A stretch of DNA of 64,000 nt from Pelobacter sp. (GCA_030824515.1 JAVBXN010000028.1:1-64000); one strand, 5' to 3'. Positions 1-8,198 are shown, counted from the stretch's first letter. The notes: a model not told the origin generated them from the sequence alone. Made by a program: numbers and translations.

Positions 1-188
1 CCTTTCAGGATGCCGGCCATCATCAGGATGCCGGGGATGAACTGGAAAAGTACGATCATGGCGCCGAATCCGATAAAACAAGCTGCCAGGATACCAATGC
101 CTTCGCTTTCGACTGCTCCTGTGGCTGCCAATGCCTGGCTGGCGGTGATCATTGCTGTTGCAAATGTTGCTGTTGATATGGCTCTCAT
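1..188 (-). CDS. Small membrane protein, 3' end off the window
   Basis: Reading the minus strand from the ATG at 186-188, the frame is open to the window edge (62 codons seen, no stop). The product starts MRAISTATFATAMITASQALA, which looks like a signal peptide with an AxA-type end near residue 21. A short Glu-containing stretch and a long hydrophobic segment (about residues 31-60) follow. A good ribosome binding site (AGGGAGA, 7 nt before ATG) supports the start. The opposite-strand frame through this stretch lacks such support. I do not recognise the family. A sigma-54-type promoter lies about 60 bases upstream. Confidence 0.75.
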   Translation of the reverse strand, partial: MRAISTATFATAMITASQALAATGAVESEGIGILAACFIGFGAMIVLFQFIPGILMMAGILK

Positions 189-244
189 GACGATCTCCCT
201 TCCTGCTTCAATTGTTTCTGCTGTCTCTGTCTTCTGATTATTAC

Positions 245-266
245 TAAAGCATTGAGCGTGCCAAAC
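245..266 (-). promoter_or_regulatory. Sigma-54-type (-24/-12) promoter
   Basis: On the minus strand the sequence reads TTTGGCACGCTCAATGCT. The invariant GG (262-261) and GC (250-249) are separated by exactly ten bases. The -24 box TTGGCACG is a full match and the -12 box ATGCT differs at one base. Initiation would fall near 238, giving a leader of about 50 bases to the small membrane protein gene. Sigma-54 promoters need an AAA+ activator; one is encoded at 40493-42769, but no link is shown. Confidence 0.6.
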
Positions 267-480
267 AATTTAAATATTGTAATACTTTTGCAAGCAGCTG
301 ATATAACAGGCTTTTTTTATGACAAGTATTTTGGAAGTCGCACAGGGTCAGAATACCAGAGAATATCAGTATAGGAATCATATACAGTCGCTGGTATAAT
401 AATTTTCATGCATATTGACTCTACTTCTTGATTTTATGGTGTTTTATTGTAAGTAAGATCAAATGTGAACCTGTACATAA

Positions 481-510
481 TTGCTATACAGTTATCCCAT
501 ATTGTATAAA
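481..510 (+). promoter_or_regulatory. Candidate sigma-70 promoter for the zinc-ribbon membrane protein
   Basis: TTGCTA at 481-486 and TATAAA at 505-510 are separated by 18 bases. The start codon at 534 follows after a short leader. The -10 is a five-of-six match and the -35 is weaker. Confidence 0.45.
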
Positions 511-533
511 CAACTAAACAAGGGAGACATGAT

Positions 534-863
534 ATGGAAGAAGCATCAGAAGCTATTGCTGAAGAAGTACCGGATTATAGGCCGGCGTTAAATCTGATTC
601 GCAGGCGCAGGAAATACTTCTTCGGAGTCGTCCTGATCTACATACCAGCCATATGGATCATTCACGGTATATCTCCCACCAACAAAACAATGTTCACCAC
701 AATCGGAATTTGGGTAGTACTACTACTCATCACCTGTATGATGTCAGCCGTCACAAGGTGTCCGCGCTGCGGAAACTATTTCCACGTAAATGGCATGTCA
801 ATGCTTTACTTACGACGCTGCCTGCACTGCCAGCTTCACATCAATGCCGACAAATCCAAATAA
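534..863 (+). CDS. Two-TM membrane protein with zinc ribbon
   Basis: This is a 109-residue protein with an acidic N terminus, a basic patch (RRRRK, 23-27) and two hydrophobic segments (about 28-46 and 53-72). It ends in four cysteines arranged as CPRC (76-79) and CLHC (96-99), which looks like a small zinc-binding ribbon. The basic patch before the first segment suggests the zinc ribbon lies in the cytoplasm. The start is supported by AGGGAGA eight bases upstream. No named family is recognised. It converges on the roadblock operon and shares the terminator at 879-910. Confidence 0.8.
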   Translation: MEEASEAIAEEVPDYRPALNLIRRRRKYFFGVVLIYIPAIWIIHGISPTNKTMFTTIGIWVVLLLITCMMSAVTRCPRCGNYFHVNGMSMLYLRRCLHCQLHINADKSK

Positions 864-873
864 TATACACAGA

Positions 874-910
874 CGCAAAAACGGGGAATGAGTTGCCCCA
901 TTCCCCGTTT
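874..910 (-). terminator. Rho-independent terminator
   Basis: A perfect 12-bp stem (AAACGGGGAATG at 879-890 with its complement at 899-910) encloses an 8-base loop. Read on the minus strand it ends in five T residues, so it chiefly terminates the DUF4388/roadblock operon. The stem could also act on the convergent gene at 534-863. Confidence 0.85.
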
Positions 911-939
911 CATATAAAATGATGCCCGATCAGCGGAAA

Positions 940-1632
940 TCAGAGTTTTACCTCCACCTTATCCCCTTCACTTACCCTTAACTTCTTTTCTATGCCAGGA
1001 CCGACAACAATGGTACCGTCATACTGCGGATCCATGTCTTTCATCACCATCACCGGAAAGCTGCCATTTGTTCCGGCAACTGGATTTATCAATGTAAGCT
1101 TTTTAAAGCTGGCTTTGTAGAAGTCATTGATGTACTGCGATGTAGGCTGGCTGATCGCAATCATGCCAAGCGAATCAAAGCTGGCGCTGGCCTGTTTGTT
1201 GGTCAAATGGCTTATTCGAAGGCGCAGTATGCCATCGGAGTCAGTCGATTTGGCCAGCTCTACTGTTGTGTCAGACGGCTGGTCAACCGAAGCTTCTGGG
1301 GGTATTTGCGCCTCCAGCTTTTTAGCAGCCAGATTTAGCGTTATTGACAGGACTTGAAGATTAATGCTTTTGGTACACAAAAGGAACAACATGGCGCTTG
1401 GCAATCTTTTTAAAATAATTCGCCCGTCGGTGTAGCGCATGTCAAGGATATCGAGGCTTTGTGATATCTGCAGGCCGTGTGCACATTCCAAGGTCAGTCC
1501 AGCGGCCTTTTTAAGAGAAACTGTATCTATCAGAGCAGGAAAAGCATGCGCCAAGACAACTCCCTTTTGGCTGAAGACCGCACTTCCGATCACACCTTCG
1601 ACCCTGTTTACATGTTGCAGGACTTCCTGCAT
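940..1632 (-). CDS. Roadblock/LC7-like domain protein
   Basis: This is a 230-residue protein. The first 110 or so residues have the roadblock/LC7 (MglB-like) pattern: an amphipathic helix beginning QEVLQHVNRVEGVIGSAVFS, a 'KGVVLAH' strand turn, and a second helix after RLPSAMLFLL. The C-terminal 85 residues, ending GPGIEKKLRVSEGDKVEVKL, look like a small beta-barrel; I do not recognise it firmly. A strong GGAGG lies 8 bases before ATG. It is the second gene of an operon with the DUF4388 protein, 12 bases downstream of it. Roadblock proteins usually act on small Ras-like GTPases of the MglA type; no such GTPase is encoded in this window. A signalling or scaffold role is inferred. Confidence 0.8.
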   Translation of the reverse strand: MQEVLQHVNRVEGVIGSAVFSQKGVVLAHAFPALIDTVSLKKAAGLTLECAHGLQISQSLDILDMRYTDGRIILKRLPSAMLFLLCTKSINLQVLSITLNLAAKKLEAQIPPEASVDQPSDTTVELAKSTDSDGILRLRISHLTNKQASASFDSLGMIAISQPTSQYINDFYKASFKKLTLINPVAGTNGSFPVMVMKDMDPQYDGTIVVGPGIEKKLRVSEGDKVEVKL

Positions 1633-1644
1633 CAGACGACCCTC

Positions 1645-2346
1645 CTACTTGCCAGGCATAAGCGCAGATTTTATCTCGTTTTCGACACTGTCCAGATTAC
1701 AATCGGGCTTGACCGCTATGCTCAGATAGTGTTGTTTGGAATCGTACATCAGCAGATGAAAGTTGCTTGTATGAACAGCAGCAGCCTTTATCTCTCCCAA
1801 ACCCATCAAATCGCCGAGCTGATTACCGGTTTTCGCCAGAAACATCCCTTTGGCAGCCAAAGCAACAGCCTCAATACTTGAATCCTGGAGAGGCACCCCC
1901 TGCTTGTCAAGCAAAACCGCGTAAGTAATATTGTTAATTTCCTGCAGATGTGCCGCAATCTTGCTCATGGTTCGACGAGGGGTAACAGCCGGGCCAGCCG
2001 ATTTGTTCACTGCAGAACCGGCATTTTCCTCATCCATTCTCCGTAACGCCTCCAGAAGCAGGAAATCGGTACGATAGTGGATCGTGCAGACATTGGAAGT
2101 CATTTCTGGATGGATATTGAAAGTACCACCGGGCCACTTGATTATTTCATATATGGCTTGTTCACCGGAGTCCTGTCCCTGCTCGGCATGGATTATCTCA
2201 CCGTCAACGAAATAAATTACACCCTTGCTATCACCGTACTCAACGGTAATGGCGCCGGTATACTTGTTGTGCCCCTTAAGCTGAATAACGTCAGTCAGTG
2301 AGAGGCCGGCAACAGCTCCTTTAAAACCAGTGATGTTTTCTGACAT
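1645..2346 (-). CDS. DUF4388 (PATAN) plus roadblock domain protein
   Basis: This is a 233-residue protein from the ATG at 2346. An in-frame TTG three codons earlier is less likely because AGG sits directly against it, whereas it is spaced 9 bases from the ATG. Residues 5-100 carry the DUF4388/PATAN pattern (FKGAVAGLSLTDVIQLKG, then a 'GVIYFVDGEIIHA' strand pair). Residues 125-230 look like a roadblock fold (SKIAAHLQEINNITYAVLLD). DUF4388 proteins are common regulatory partners in Geobacter and Myxococcus. It is co-transcribed with the second roadblock protein downstream, suggesting the two form a heteromer. Confidence 0.85.
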   Translation of the reverse strand: MSENITGFKGAVAGLSLTDVIQLKGHNKYTGAITVEYGDSKGVIYFVDGEIIHAEQGQDSGEQAIYEIIKWPGGTFNIHPEMTSNVCTIHYRTDFLLLEALRRMDEENAGSAVNKSAGPAVTPRRTMSKIAAHLQEINNITYAVLLDKQGVPLQDSSIEAVALAAKGMFLAKTGNQLGDLMGLGEIKAAAVHTSNFHLLMYDSKQHYLSIAVKPDCNLDSVENEIKSALMPGK

Positions 2347-2457
2347 CTTTGTCAACCTGTCGCTGAAGTAGTCAAATCAACCATCATCTTATTAGATAAG
2401 CGTGCTATTTAAACCATAACATCTTCTCAAGTTCAAGTGTGAATGTCATATTGCACA

Positions 2458-2491
2458 TAATAAAGCCCCGCCGGTAACCCGGCGGGGCTTT
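2458..2491 (-). terminator. Rho-independent terminator
   Basis: A perfect 13-bp GC-rich stem (AAAGCCCCGCCGG at 2462-2474 with 2479-2491) has a TAAC loop. Minus-strand transcripts leave it into TTTATTA. It ends the CoA-transferase message and insulates it from the roadblock operon. Confidence 0.92.
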
Positions 2492-2516
2492 ATCAGTCCT
2501 TTAATCATGAACAACC

Positions 2517-4112
2517 TTATTCGCAAAGATCCACTTTGACATCCCAGTTCTTAAGCTTCATCGTACCGTTCTTCTCCAGATTGAGATGCATTTTGAAGGC
2601 GCGATCCCACAGCTGCGGCTCATGACCCACCTTACGTCGGAGGCAGTCAGCCTCAGCGATATTAAGATACTCGGTCAATTGATCCTTGTAGTCCGGGTGA
2701 GCGCACTTCTCGATGATTCTGCGGGCACGATCCTTTGGTGCAAGTCCACGCAAGTCGGCCAGGCCCTGCTCGGTTATGACGCAGTCCAGGTCATGCTCGG
2801 TGTGGTCGATGTGCGAGCAATGCGGCACAACGCATGAAATACCGGTTGGATCCGTCTTGCTTGGACGGCTTGACGGAGTGTGCATCATTTTCAGATAACC
2901 GTTGCGCAGGAAGTCACCGGAACCGCCCAAGCCGTTGATCATGCGGGTACCACCAACTAAGGTGGAGTTGGCATGTGCATAAATATCGATCTCGACCGGG
3001 GTGTTCATTGCGATACATCCAAGACGACGGATCGGCTCCGGTGCGTTGGATATGGAAAGTGGGCGCAGAACAATCTTGTCGAAATACTTCTCCATGTTGG
3101 CAAAGAATTTAGGAAAGCCCGGTTCAGCCGAGAGGGAAAGCGAGCAGGAAGAAGCACAGTCCAGCTTGCCCGAGTCAAACAGGTCAAGCATGGTGTCCTG
3201 TAGCACTTCGGTGAAGACCGACAGGTTATAGAACGGCCCTTTGGCCAGACCGCCGATAACGGCGTTGGCGATGGAACCGACGCCCGACTGGAGCGGCAGC
3301 AGGTTATCAGGCAGGCGGCCAGCCTTAACCTCTGCCTGAAAGAAGTCGATGACGTGGCCGGCAATGGCCTCGGAGGTGTCGTCCTGCTCGGCAAAGGCGC
3401 GGCCCTGGTCACGCAGTTTGGACTCTACAATGGCCACGATCTTCTTAGGATCACAGGGAATGGAGGTGGAACCGATACGGGAGTTGGCCTTGGTGATGTT
3501 GAATACCTGACGGTTCGGCGGGGTGCCGGGGGTGATCAGGTCGTGTATGCCTTCGAAGGAAGGTTGTCCGGTGTTGACCTCTATGATGATCTTGTCGCAC
3601 TGCATGAGAATTTCAGGGATCACGCCGCAGGAAGAGGTCGGAACCAGGCCGCCGTCTTCGGTGATAGCGGAGACTTCGATGATGGCCAGATCAAGCCTGC
3701 CGGACTCGGAGTCCTTGGTGTAGAAGCCATAACCCAGATCCTGTGCAAAGAGAGACAGATGCTTGTCTCCCATGCGGATGCGGCCTTCGTTGATACCGGC
3801 AGCGATGTTCTTACCGGTCTGGTACGGCCAGCGGCGATCAATCATGTCGTTGACTGCCCAGCGGTCTTCGGTCTCGGCGCCGACGGAGGCACCGATGAAC
3901 AGATTGAACTTCCACTTGCCCTGGAGGTTGTTCTTCTCAACATGCTCGGCAACGGCAATCGGAACGACTTTCGGATAACCGGCCGGAGTAAAACCGGACC
4001 AGCCCAAGTTCATACCAGGTTTGAAGAATTGAACTGTTTCTTCGGCCGTCATGACCTTGCTCAAAAGGGACTTGTGACGTACGCGGTCTTGCAGGGTACC
4101 GTAATCAGACAT
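2517..4112 (-). CDS. Acetyl-CoA hydrolase/transferase family (succinyl-CoA:acetate CoA-transferase type)
   Basis: This 531-residue protein spans the whole acetyl-CoA hydrolase/transferase family (AarC, Cat1 and Geobacter Ato type). Family landmarks are the N-terminal GWSGFTPAGYPK (38-49), QSGVGSIANAV (275-285) and FTEVLQDTMLDL. Glu302 in TEVLQD is the expected catalytic glutamate that forms the acyl-CoA intermediate. TEQGLADLRGLAPKDRA follows near the C terminus. In Geobacter, related enzymes move CoA from succinyl-CoA to acetate and so link acetate activation to the TCA cycle; the exact substrate cannot be read from the sequence. AGGAGG lies 6 bases before ATG. It appears monocistronic, with its own promoter (4258-4286) and terminator. 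Confidence 0.93.
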   Translation of the reverse strand: MSDYGTLQDRVRHKSLLSKVMTAEETVQFFKPGMNLGWSGFTPAGYPKVVPIAVAEHVEKNNLQGKWKFNLFIGASVGAETEDRWAVNDMIDRRWPYQTGKNIAAGINEGRIRMGDKHLSLFAQDLGYGFYTKDSESGRLDLAIIEVSAITEDGGLVPTSSCGVIPEILMQCDKIIIEVNTGQPSFEGIHDLITPGTPPNRQVFNITKANSRIGSTSIPCDPKKIVAIVESKLRDQGRAFAEQDDTSEAIAGHVIDFFQAEVKAGRLPDNLLPLQSGVGSIANAVIGGLAKGPFYNLSVFTEVLQDTMLDLFDSGKLDCASSCSLSLSAEPGFPKFFANMEKYFDKIVLRPLSISNAPEPIRRLGCIAMNTPVEIDIYAHANSTLVGGTRMINGLGGSGDFLRNGYLKMMHTPSSRPSKTDPTGISCVVPHCSHIDHTEHDLDCVITEQGLADLRGLAPKDRARRIIEKCAHPDYKDQLTEYLNIAEADCLRRKVGHEPQLWDRAFKMHLNLEKNGTMKLKNWDVKVDLCE

Positions 4113-4140
4113 CTACTACCTCCTGTTTGTTTATTGTGTT

Positions 4141-4159
4141 TACAGGCATGTAACCTGTA
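4141..4159. promoter_or_regulatory. Inverted repeat in the CoA-transferase leader
   Basis: TACAGG and CCTGTA arms (4141-4146, 4154-4159) flank a 7-base centre. The site lies between the promoter and the start codon, as an operator for a dimeric repressor might. The regulator is unknown. Confidence 0.35.
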
Positions 4160-4257
4160 TTGATAATACATTAATATGTTCTTGTTTTAAGCCGTCAGAT
4201 CTCTAATTATTATGGAAATTAGTATAGAGAAAGCAGGGGCCTACCGAGTAGAACCGG

Positions 4258-4286
4258 ATTTTACGCATACTGATATGTTTCGTCAA
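4258..4286 (-). promoter_or_regulatory. Sigma-70-type promoter for the CoA-transferase
   Basis: On the minus strand TTGACG (4286-4281) and TAAAAT (4263-4258) are spaced 17 bases, each five of six against consensus. Initiation near 4250 would give a leader of about 140 bases. Confidence 0.7.
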
Positions 4287-4310
4287 GATAAAAAGTATAC
4301 AATATATTTC

Positions 4311-4601
4311 TTAGCTTTCATAATCGACTGCAATGATCGATGAGCAGACCGACTTCATGAAAGGAGCAACCACTCCGGCATGATAAGGATGAATCTGATA
4401 GGCCTGCAGATCATCCCGTGAATCAAAGCGCGTGATTAACGCCACATCATAGGAGCGCTCGGAACGGATGAAATCAACACCAGCCTCAAGATGTCGCAGG
4501 AGCGGGATCTGACCTTCCATGCCAAGCAACTTGGCCCGGGTGGCGGCCATGTTTTCATCAGATGGATCGCTAAGCTTAAAGAAGACAATATGGGTAATCA
4601 T
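4311..4601 (-). CDS. Dabb (stress-responsive A/B barrel) domain protein
   Basis: From the ATG at 4599-4601 the product is 96 residues beginning MITHIVFFKLSD, a hallmark N terminus of dimeric alpha/beta-barrel (Dabb) proteins. The family pattern continues with 'LEAGVDFIRSERSYDVALITRFDS' split across two strands and 'YQIHPYHAGVV' near the end. AAAGGA upstream supports this start; a longer frame reaching 4700 adds 33 residues with no family likeness. Some members bind heme or act as small enzymes, but this one cannot be assigned a reaction. It is divergent from the gene at 4773. Confidence 0.85.
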   Translation of the reverse strand: MITHIVFFKLSDPSDENMAATRAKLLGMEGQIPLLRHLEAGVDFIRSERSYDVALITRFDSRDDLQAYQIHPYHAGVVAPFMKSVCSSIIAVDYES

Positions 4602-4772
4602 CGAGGTTATTCCTTTCGGGTTATAGTAGTGAGTTATAGGTTTTGTATACATCTCCTGTTTAACACTGTCAATGCTCTCTACATGCGTTGCATGCGGCAT
4701 ATTGCATAACTATCAATCGGTGATAGAGTTACCGGTGACTAATCACATCCAAAACTTCGGGAGGAACTGGCC

Positions 4773-5477
4773 ATGCCGGAAAAAATGCTAATACCTGCAA
4801 TCGATGCTCGCTTGGGTTCTCTGTTGGAGTTCAACCGTAGAAACTTGGCCCAAAAGTCCTCACGGGCAGTAATCGAAAAGATCAGGCCAACCATCACGCT
4901 ATCGCGTGAGTTCGGTTGTGAAGCTTATCCGGTTGCGGATCACCTGAAAAAACTTCTGGAGAAAAGCAGCAGCGAAAGCTGGATCGTAATGGACAAGGGA
5001 CTTCTTGAAGAGGTCGCCAAAAACCACAATCTTTCGGAAGATCTTTTGAAGGGGTTGGGCGAAAAATCAAGTTTTCTGGATGAGATTCTGGCAACATTTT
5101 CCCCACACTGGAAAACAGATAAGGACCATTTCCGTCTGATCTGCCGTCATATGGTTTCTCTTGCGGAAAAAGGCAATGTTATTTTGATTGGCCGAGGCGG
5201 CGCAGTAATAACCCAGCCATTTAAAAACTGCTTTCATTTCAGAATGTACGCCTCACAAGAGTTCAAAATTCGGTCAATTTCTCAACGACTTGAAATATCC
5301 GGCGAGGAAGCGGACACGCTGATTCGAAGAAAGCAGAAACTTCGTGATAACTTCATCCGCGACTTTCTCAATCGGGACGCACATGACCTGAGCCTGTACA
5401 ACCTGGTTATTAATAATGACCGTAATACCGCTGAGAAAACAGCAAGGACAATCGCTGAATACGTTTTGGCCGGCTAA
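4773..5477 (+). CDS. Cytidylate kinase-like family protein
   Basis: This 234-residue protein belongs to the cytidylate-kinase-like group (Pfam Cytidylate_kin2). The N-terminal nucleotide loop region reads ITLSREFGCEAYPVA (about 41-55), a degenerate P-loop. GNVILIGRGGAVI lies at the centre, and an Arg-rich lid (RRKQKLRDNFIRDFL) and DLSLYNLVINND follow near the end, as in CMP-kinase-type folds. GGGAGG precedes the ATG. The true substrate is unknown because the loop differs from bona fide Cmk. Its stop codon overlaps that of the convergent Smr gene by the bases CTAA. Confidence 0.85.
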   Translation: MPEKMLIPAIDARLGSLLEFNRRNLAQKSSRAVIEKIRPTITLSREFGCEAYPVADHLKKLLEKSSSESWIVMDKGLLEEVAKNHNLSEDLLKGLGEKSSFLDEILATFSPHWKTDKDHFRLICRHMVSLAEKGNVILIGRGGAVITQPFKNCFHFRMYASQEFKIRSISQRLEISGEEADTLIRRKQKLRDNFIRDFLNRDAHDLSLYNLVINNDRNTAEKTARTIAEYVLAG

Positions 5478-6184
5478 TCCGGTTTTTTTACCGGCAAAAC
5501 TGTTCGCAAAAAAACCACATATGCCCCGCTGCCACCCATTTCACGCGGGGCCGGGGCATATTCCACTATCAGGTCACGACCGGCGTCCCTTAACCAAGCC
5601 GCAACCGCTTGATTAAGTATCGGCTCTTCCACCGAATGATAGCCCTTGCCGGTAATTATCAATACGGCCTTCTGCCCTTTCTGCCGGGCCGACATCAGAA
5701 AGCGCGGCAAAGCCAGCATTGCTTCTTCGCGGGTCAATCCATGCAGATCAAGCTGGTAATCAACTGAAACAATGCCACGCTTTACCTGCCGCAGCCGATT
5801 GTTGGAGAGCGGCTGCAGTTCATCGTTTTCAGAGACAGAATCGGCAAATTTGGAATCCAGTTTGAGGCGGCTTATTTCCTGTATAAACAGTTGCCGGGAT
5901 TGCTCATCGGCAGCAGGGATTGCTTTCGGTTTATCGGGAACAGCACTATGATCGATACTTTTATCAAGCTGCTTCGTGTATTGACGCCGGAGAGGCCTAA
6001 CATCTGACACCGCCGACATGAAAATATCCAGATCATCGTCAGGGGGATCTTCTGTTTTTTGCACAACCGGTTTTATTGCCTGCTCCCTGGACGATTCCGG
6101 CACTGCAACCCCTTTCAGCATGCTGAAAGGGGTTGCATGAAATTCCCTGGGCTTGGCTGGATTCTGGCGATTTTTTTTGGCCAT
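5474..6184 (-). CDS. Smr (small MutS-related) domain protein
   Basis: This 236-residue protein has a long charged, low-complexity N-terminal half and a C-terminal Smr domain. The domain is marked by DLHGLTREEA (about 155-164), LIITGKGYHS and PREMGGSGAYVVFL. Smr domains nick or cleave branched nucleic acids, and some act on mRNA at collided ribosomes; which applies here is unknown. The ATG at 6182-6184 has AAGGA 7 bases upstream. An in-frame TTG two codons earlier would overlap the preceding stop. It follows the OmpA lipoprotein gene by two bases and meets the kinase-like gene tail to tail with a 4-bp overlap. Confidence 0.88.
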   Translation of the reverse strand: MAKKNRQNPAKPREFHATPFSMLKGVAVPESSREQAIKPVVQKTEDPPDDDLDIFMSAVSDVRPLRRQYTKQLDKSIDHSAVPDKPKAIPAADEQSRQLFIQEISRLKLDSKFADSVSENDELQPLSNNRLRQVKRGIVSVDYQLDLHGLTREEAMLALPRFLMSARQKGQKAVLIITGKGYHSVEEPILNQAVAAWLRDAGRDLIVEYAPAPREMGGSGAYVVFLRTVLPVKKPD

Positions 6185-6186
6185 GA

Positions 6187-7071
6187 TCAATCCTTGGCAA
6201 CCAATGTAATTTCAATACGGCGGTTTTTGGCCCTGCCTTCCTTGGTACTGTTATCAGCAACCGGTTTATGTTCTGCAAAGGCGGCTGCGGAGAGATTTAA
6301 CGGATCGATTCCCTGCTGCTGAAGATACCTGGTAACATTTATTGCACGGGCCGCAGAGAGCTCCCAGTTCGTGGGGAATATTCGTGTCAAACCACCGGTG
6401 ATCTGGACGTTATCCGTATGCCCCTCAATTCGAATCGCCTTGTCAGTAACCCCTTTAAGCGTTTCAACCATCTTGTTCAAAATTGTCAATCCCTCCTGTT
6501 TTACATCCGCTTTACCGGAATCGAAAAGGATTGCGGCCTCCATGTTGACAGTCAACTTTCCCCTCAACTCGGAAATTGTGACCTGCCCCTGGGCAATTTC
6601 ATTTTTCATGTTGGATAAGAGTTGTTCATAAGTGCTGCTTACCTCTTTGACCTTCTCCTCCTTAACCTTCTGCAACAGGGCTATATCTTCCTTCAGCTTT
6701 TTAATTTCTTCCTTCAACCTGGAATTATTGGCCTCGAGTTCAGAATTTTTTTGCCTGAAATCAGTAATAGTGGTTGAAAAAGTATCGGACTTAGCCTTGA
6801 GAACATCTTCCAGCTGTTTTATGTCCGCAGCCATGCCCTGCTTGTCTATTACCAATCCGGCCGCTTCAGTCTTGAGTTTTTCATATTCCGCCCTAAGCGC
6901 CGAGTTGTCCGAAGAAAGCCTGTTGTATTTCTGTTGCAGCTCATCGATATTTTTTGTCAGAGTATCAGCCTCTTCGACTTTCTTGAGGTAGCTGCTTTCC
7001 GCAACCAGGCAACCGCTGACAGACAGCATTAATACACCGATCAGAGCAGCATGGAAAATCCGTTTATACAT
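6187..7071 (-). CDS. OmpA-family lipoprotein with coiled coil
   Basis: From the ATG at 7069-7071 (GGAGG 7 bases upstream) this is a 294-residue lipoprotein. The signal peptide ends in a lipobox (LSVSGC, Cys21). A heptad-rich coiled coil covers about residues 30-165, and a C-terminal OmpA-like peptidoglycan-binding domain follows, with ILFDSGKADV, IRIEGHTDNV and NRRIEITL. The expected place is the outer or inner membrane leaflet, bound to the cell wall. An upstream extension of the frame to 7374 overlaps the divergent kinase gene and has no likeness to a secreted protein. It is followed within two bases by the Smr gene. Confidence 0.9.
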   Translation of the reverse strand: MYKRIFHAALIGVLMLSVSGCLVAESSYLKKVEEADTLTKNIDELQQKYNRLSSDNSALRAEYEKLKTEAAGLVIDKQGMAADIKQLEDVLKAKSDTFSTTITDFRQKNSELEANNSRLKEEIKKLKEDIALLQKVKEEKVKEVSSTYEQLLSNMKNEIAQGQVTISELRGKLTVNMEAAILFDSGKADVKQEGLTILNKMVETLKGVTDKAIRIEGHTDNVQITGGLTRIFPTNWELSAARAINVTRYLQQQGIDPLNLSAAAFAEHKPVADNSTKEGRAKNRRIEITLVAKD

Positions 7072-7265
7072 GATCAGCCTCCGAGCATTCATGGGATGAA
7101 TATAATTTTGCCTGAATTTATATACCAAAAAGTCGTATTTGTAATGCAGATTTTCTTGAGCGCTTGGACGGCAAGCCATAAAGAGCCCATTGGCATACAA
7201 TCCTTTTGACTCACCATCTGCCACATGATAGTTTGCCGGTAATTCAACAAACAGGAGAAACACCC

Positions 7266-8180
7266 ATGAGCATTGTTGTTGTCGGCACCGTGGCATTTGA
7301 CACGGTAGAAACGCCCTTCGGGAAGGGAGAAAACGTATTGGGTGGATCAGCCACCTATTTTTCCACATCGGCAAGTTTTTTTACCGATGTCTCGCTGGTT
7401 GCGGTCGTGGGCGAAGACTTCCCTGAAGAGCATGTCAGTTTTCTCAAGTCACGCAATATTGACACAAACGGCCTGCAGCGCATCCCCGGCAAAACTTTCC
7501 ACTGGAGCGGCCGCTACGGGTATGATCTTAATGAGGCCCAAACCCTTGACACCCAGCTTAACGTACTGATGGAATTTCAGCCTGACCTGCCTGAATCCTA
7601 CCGCGATGCCGAATATCTTTTTCTGGCCAATATTGACCCTGATCTGCAGATGCAGGTTTTGGAACAGGTAAAAGCGCCGAAACTGATTGCCTGCGACACG
7701 ATGAATTTCTGGATCTCTTCCAAACCTGATTCTCTTAAAAAGGTTCTACAAAAAGTCGATATAGTCGTGATCAACGAAGGTGAGGCACGCCAGTTGACCG
7801 GCGAGGCCAATCTTATCAAGGCAGCTCGTCAAATCATTGCGCTAGGCTGCAAACGTCTGGTCGTCAAGCGCGGAGAATACGGCGTCCTGATGTTCACCAG
7901 CGATTCGGTTTTTGCAGCTCCGGCTTATCCGCTGGAAGAGGTGTTCGATCCAACGGGTGCAGGCGACACCTTTGCAGGAGGTTTCATGGGTTATCTTGCC
8001 AATACCGGTGATCTGTCAGAAGCGGGCATACGCCAGGCAATCATTTTTGGCAGTGTGATGGCCTCCTTCAATGTGGAGGATTTCAGCCTGAACCGAATGA
8101 AACGTCTGGATTATAGAGAAATAGAAACCCGCTACAAAAGTTTCAAGTCTCTTACCAATTTTCGTGACATTGTCATTTAA
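7266..8180 (+). CDS. PfkB-family carbohydrate kinase
   Basis: This 304-residue ribokinase/PfkB-type kinase starts at the ATG at 7266, with AGGAG 8 bases upstream. It begins with the family N terminus MSIVVVGTVAFDTVETPFG. NVLGGSATYFSTSAS forms the substrate-binding entry, and DPTGAGDTFAGGFMGYL is the C-terminal anion-hole and catalytic-Asp signature (Asp of GAGD). The substrate (sugar or nucleoside) is not evident; related proteins are usually annotated only as sugar kinase. It is divergent from the OmpA lipoprotein gene. Confidence 0.9.
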   Translation: MSIVVVGTVAFDTVETPFGKGENVLGGSATYFSTSASFFTDVSLVAVVGEDFPEEHVSFLKSRNIDTNGLQRIPGKTFHWSGRYGYDLNEAQTLDTQLNVLMEFQPDLPESYRDAEYLFLANIDPDLQMQVLEQVKAPKLIACDTMNFWISSKPDSLKKVLQKVDIVVINEGEARQLTGEANLIKAARQIIALGCKRLVVKRGEYGVLMFTSDSVFAAPAYPLEEVFDPTGAGDTFAGGFMGYLANTGDLSEAGIRQAIIFGSVMASFNVEDFSLNRMKRLDYREIETRYKSFKSLTNFRDIVI

Positions 8181-8198
8181 CCAAAAACCTTCGATTTA

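Larger units (their letters stand above)
189..533. other. AT-rich divergent intergenic region
   Basis: This gap separates the divergent genes at 1-188 and 534-863. It holds a sigma-54-type promoter facing left and a weak sigma-70-like promoter facing right. The middle (about 270-480) is AT-rich with no convincing gene, tRNA or terminator. A TATAAT at 395-400 has no good -35 partner. Confidence 0.5.

Noticed and set aside
3354-4163. Long plus-strand ORF (269 codons)
   Set aside because: It lies fully opposite the well-supported CoA-transferase gene and has a composition typical of an antisense shadow.
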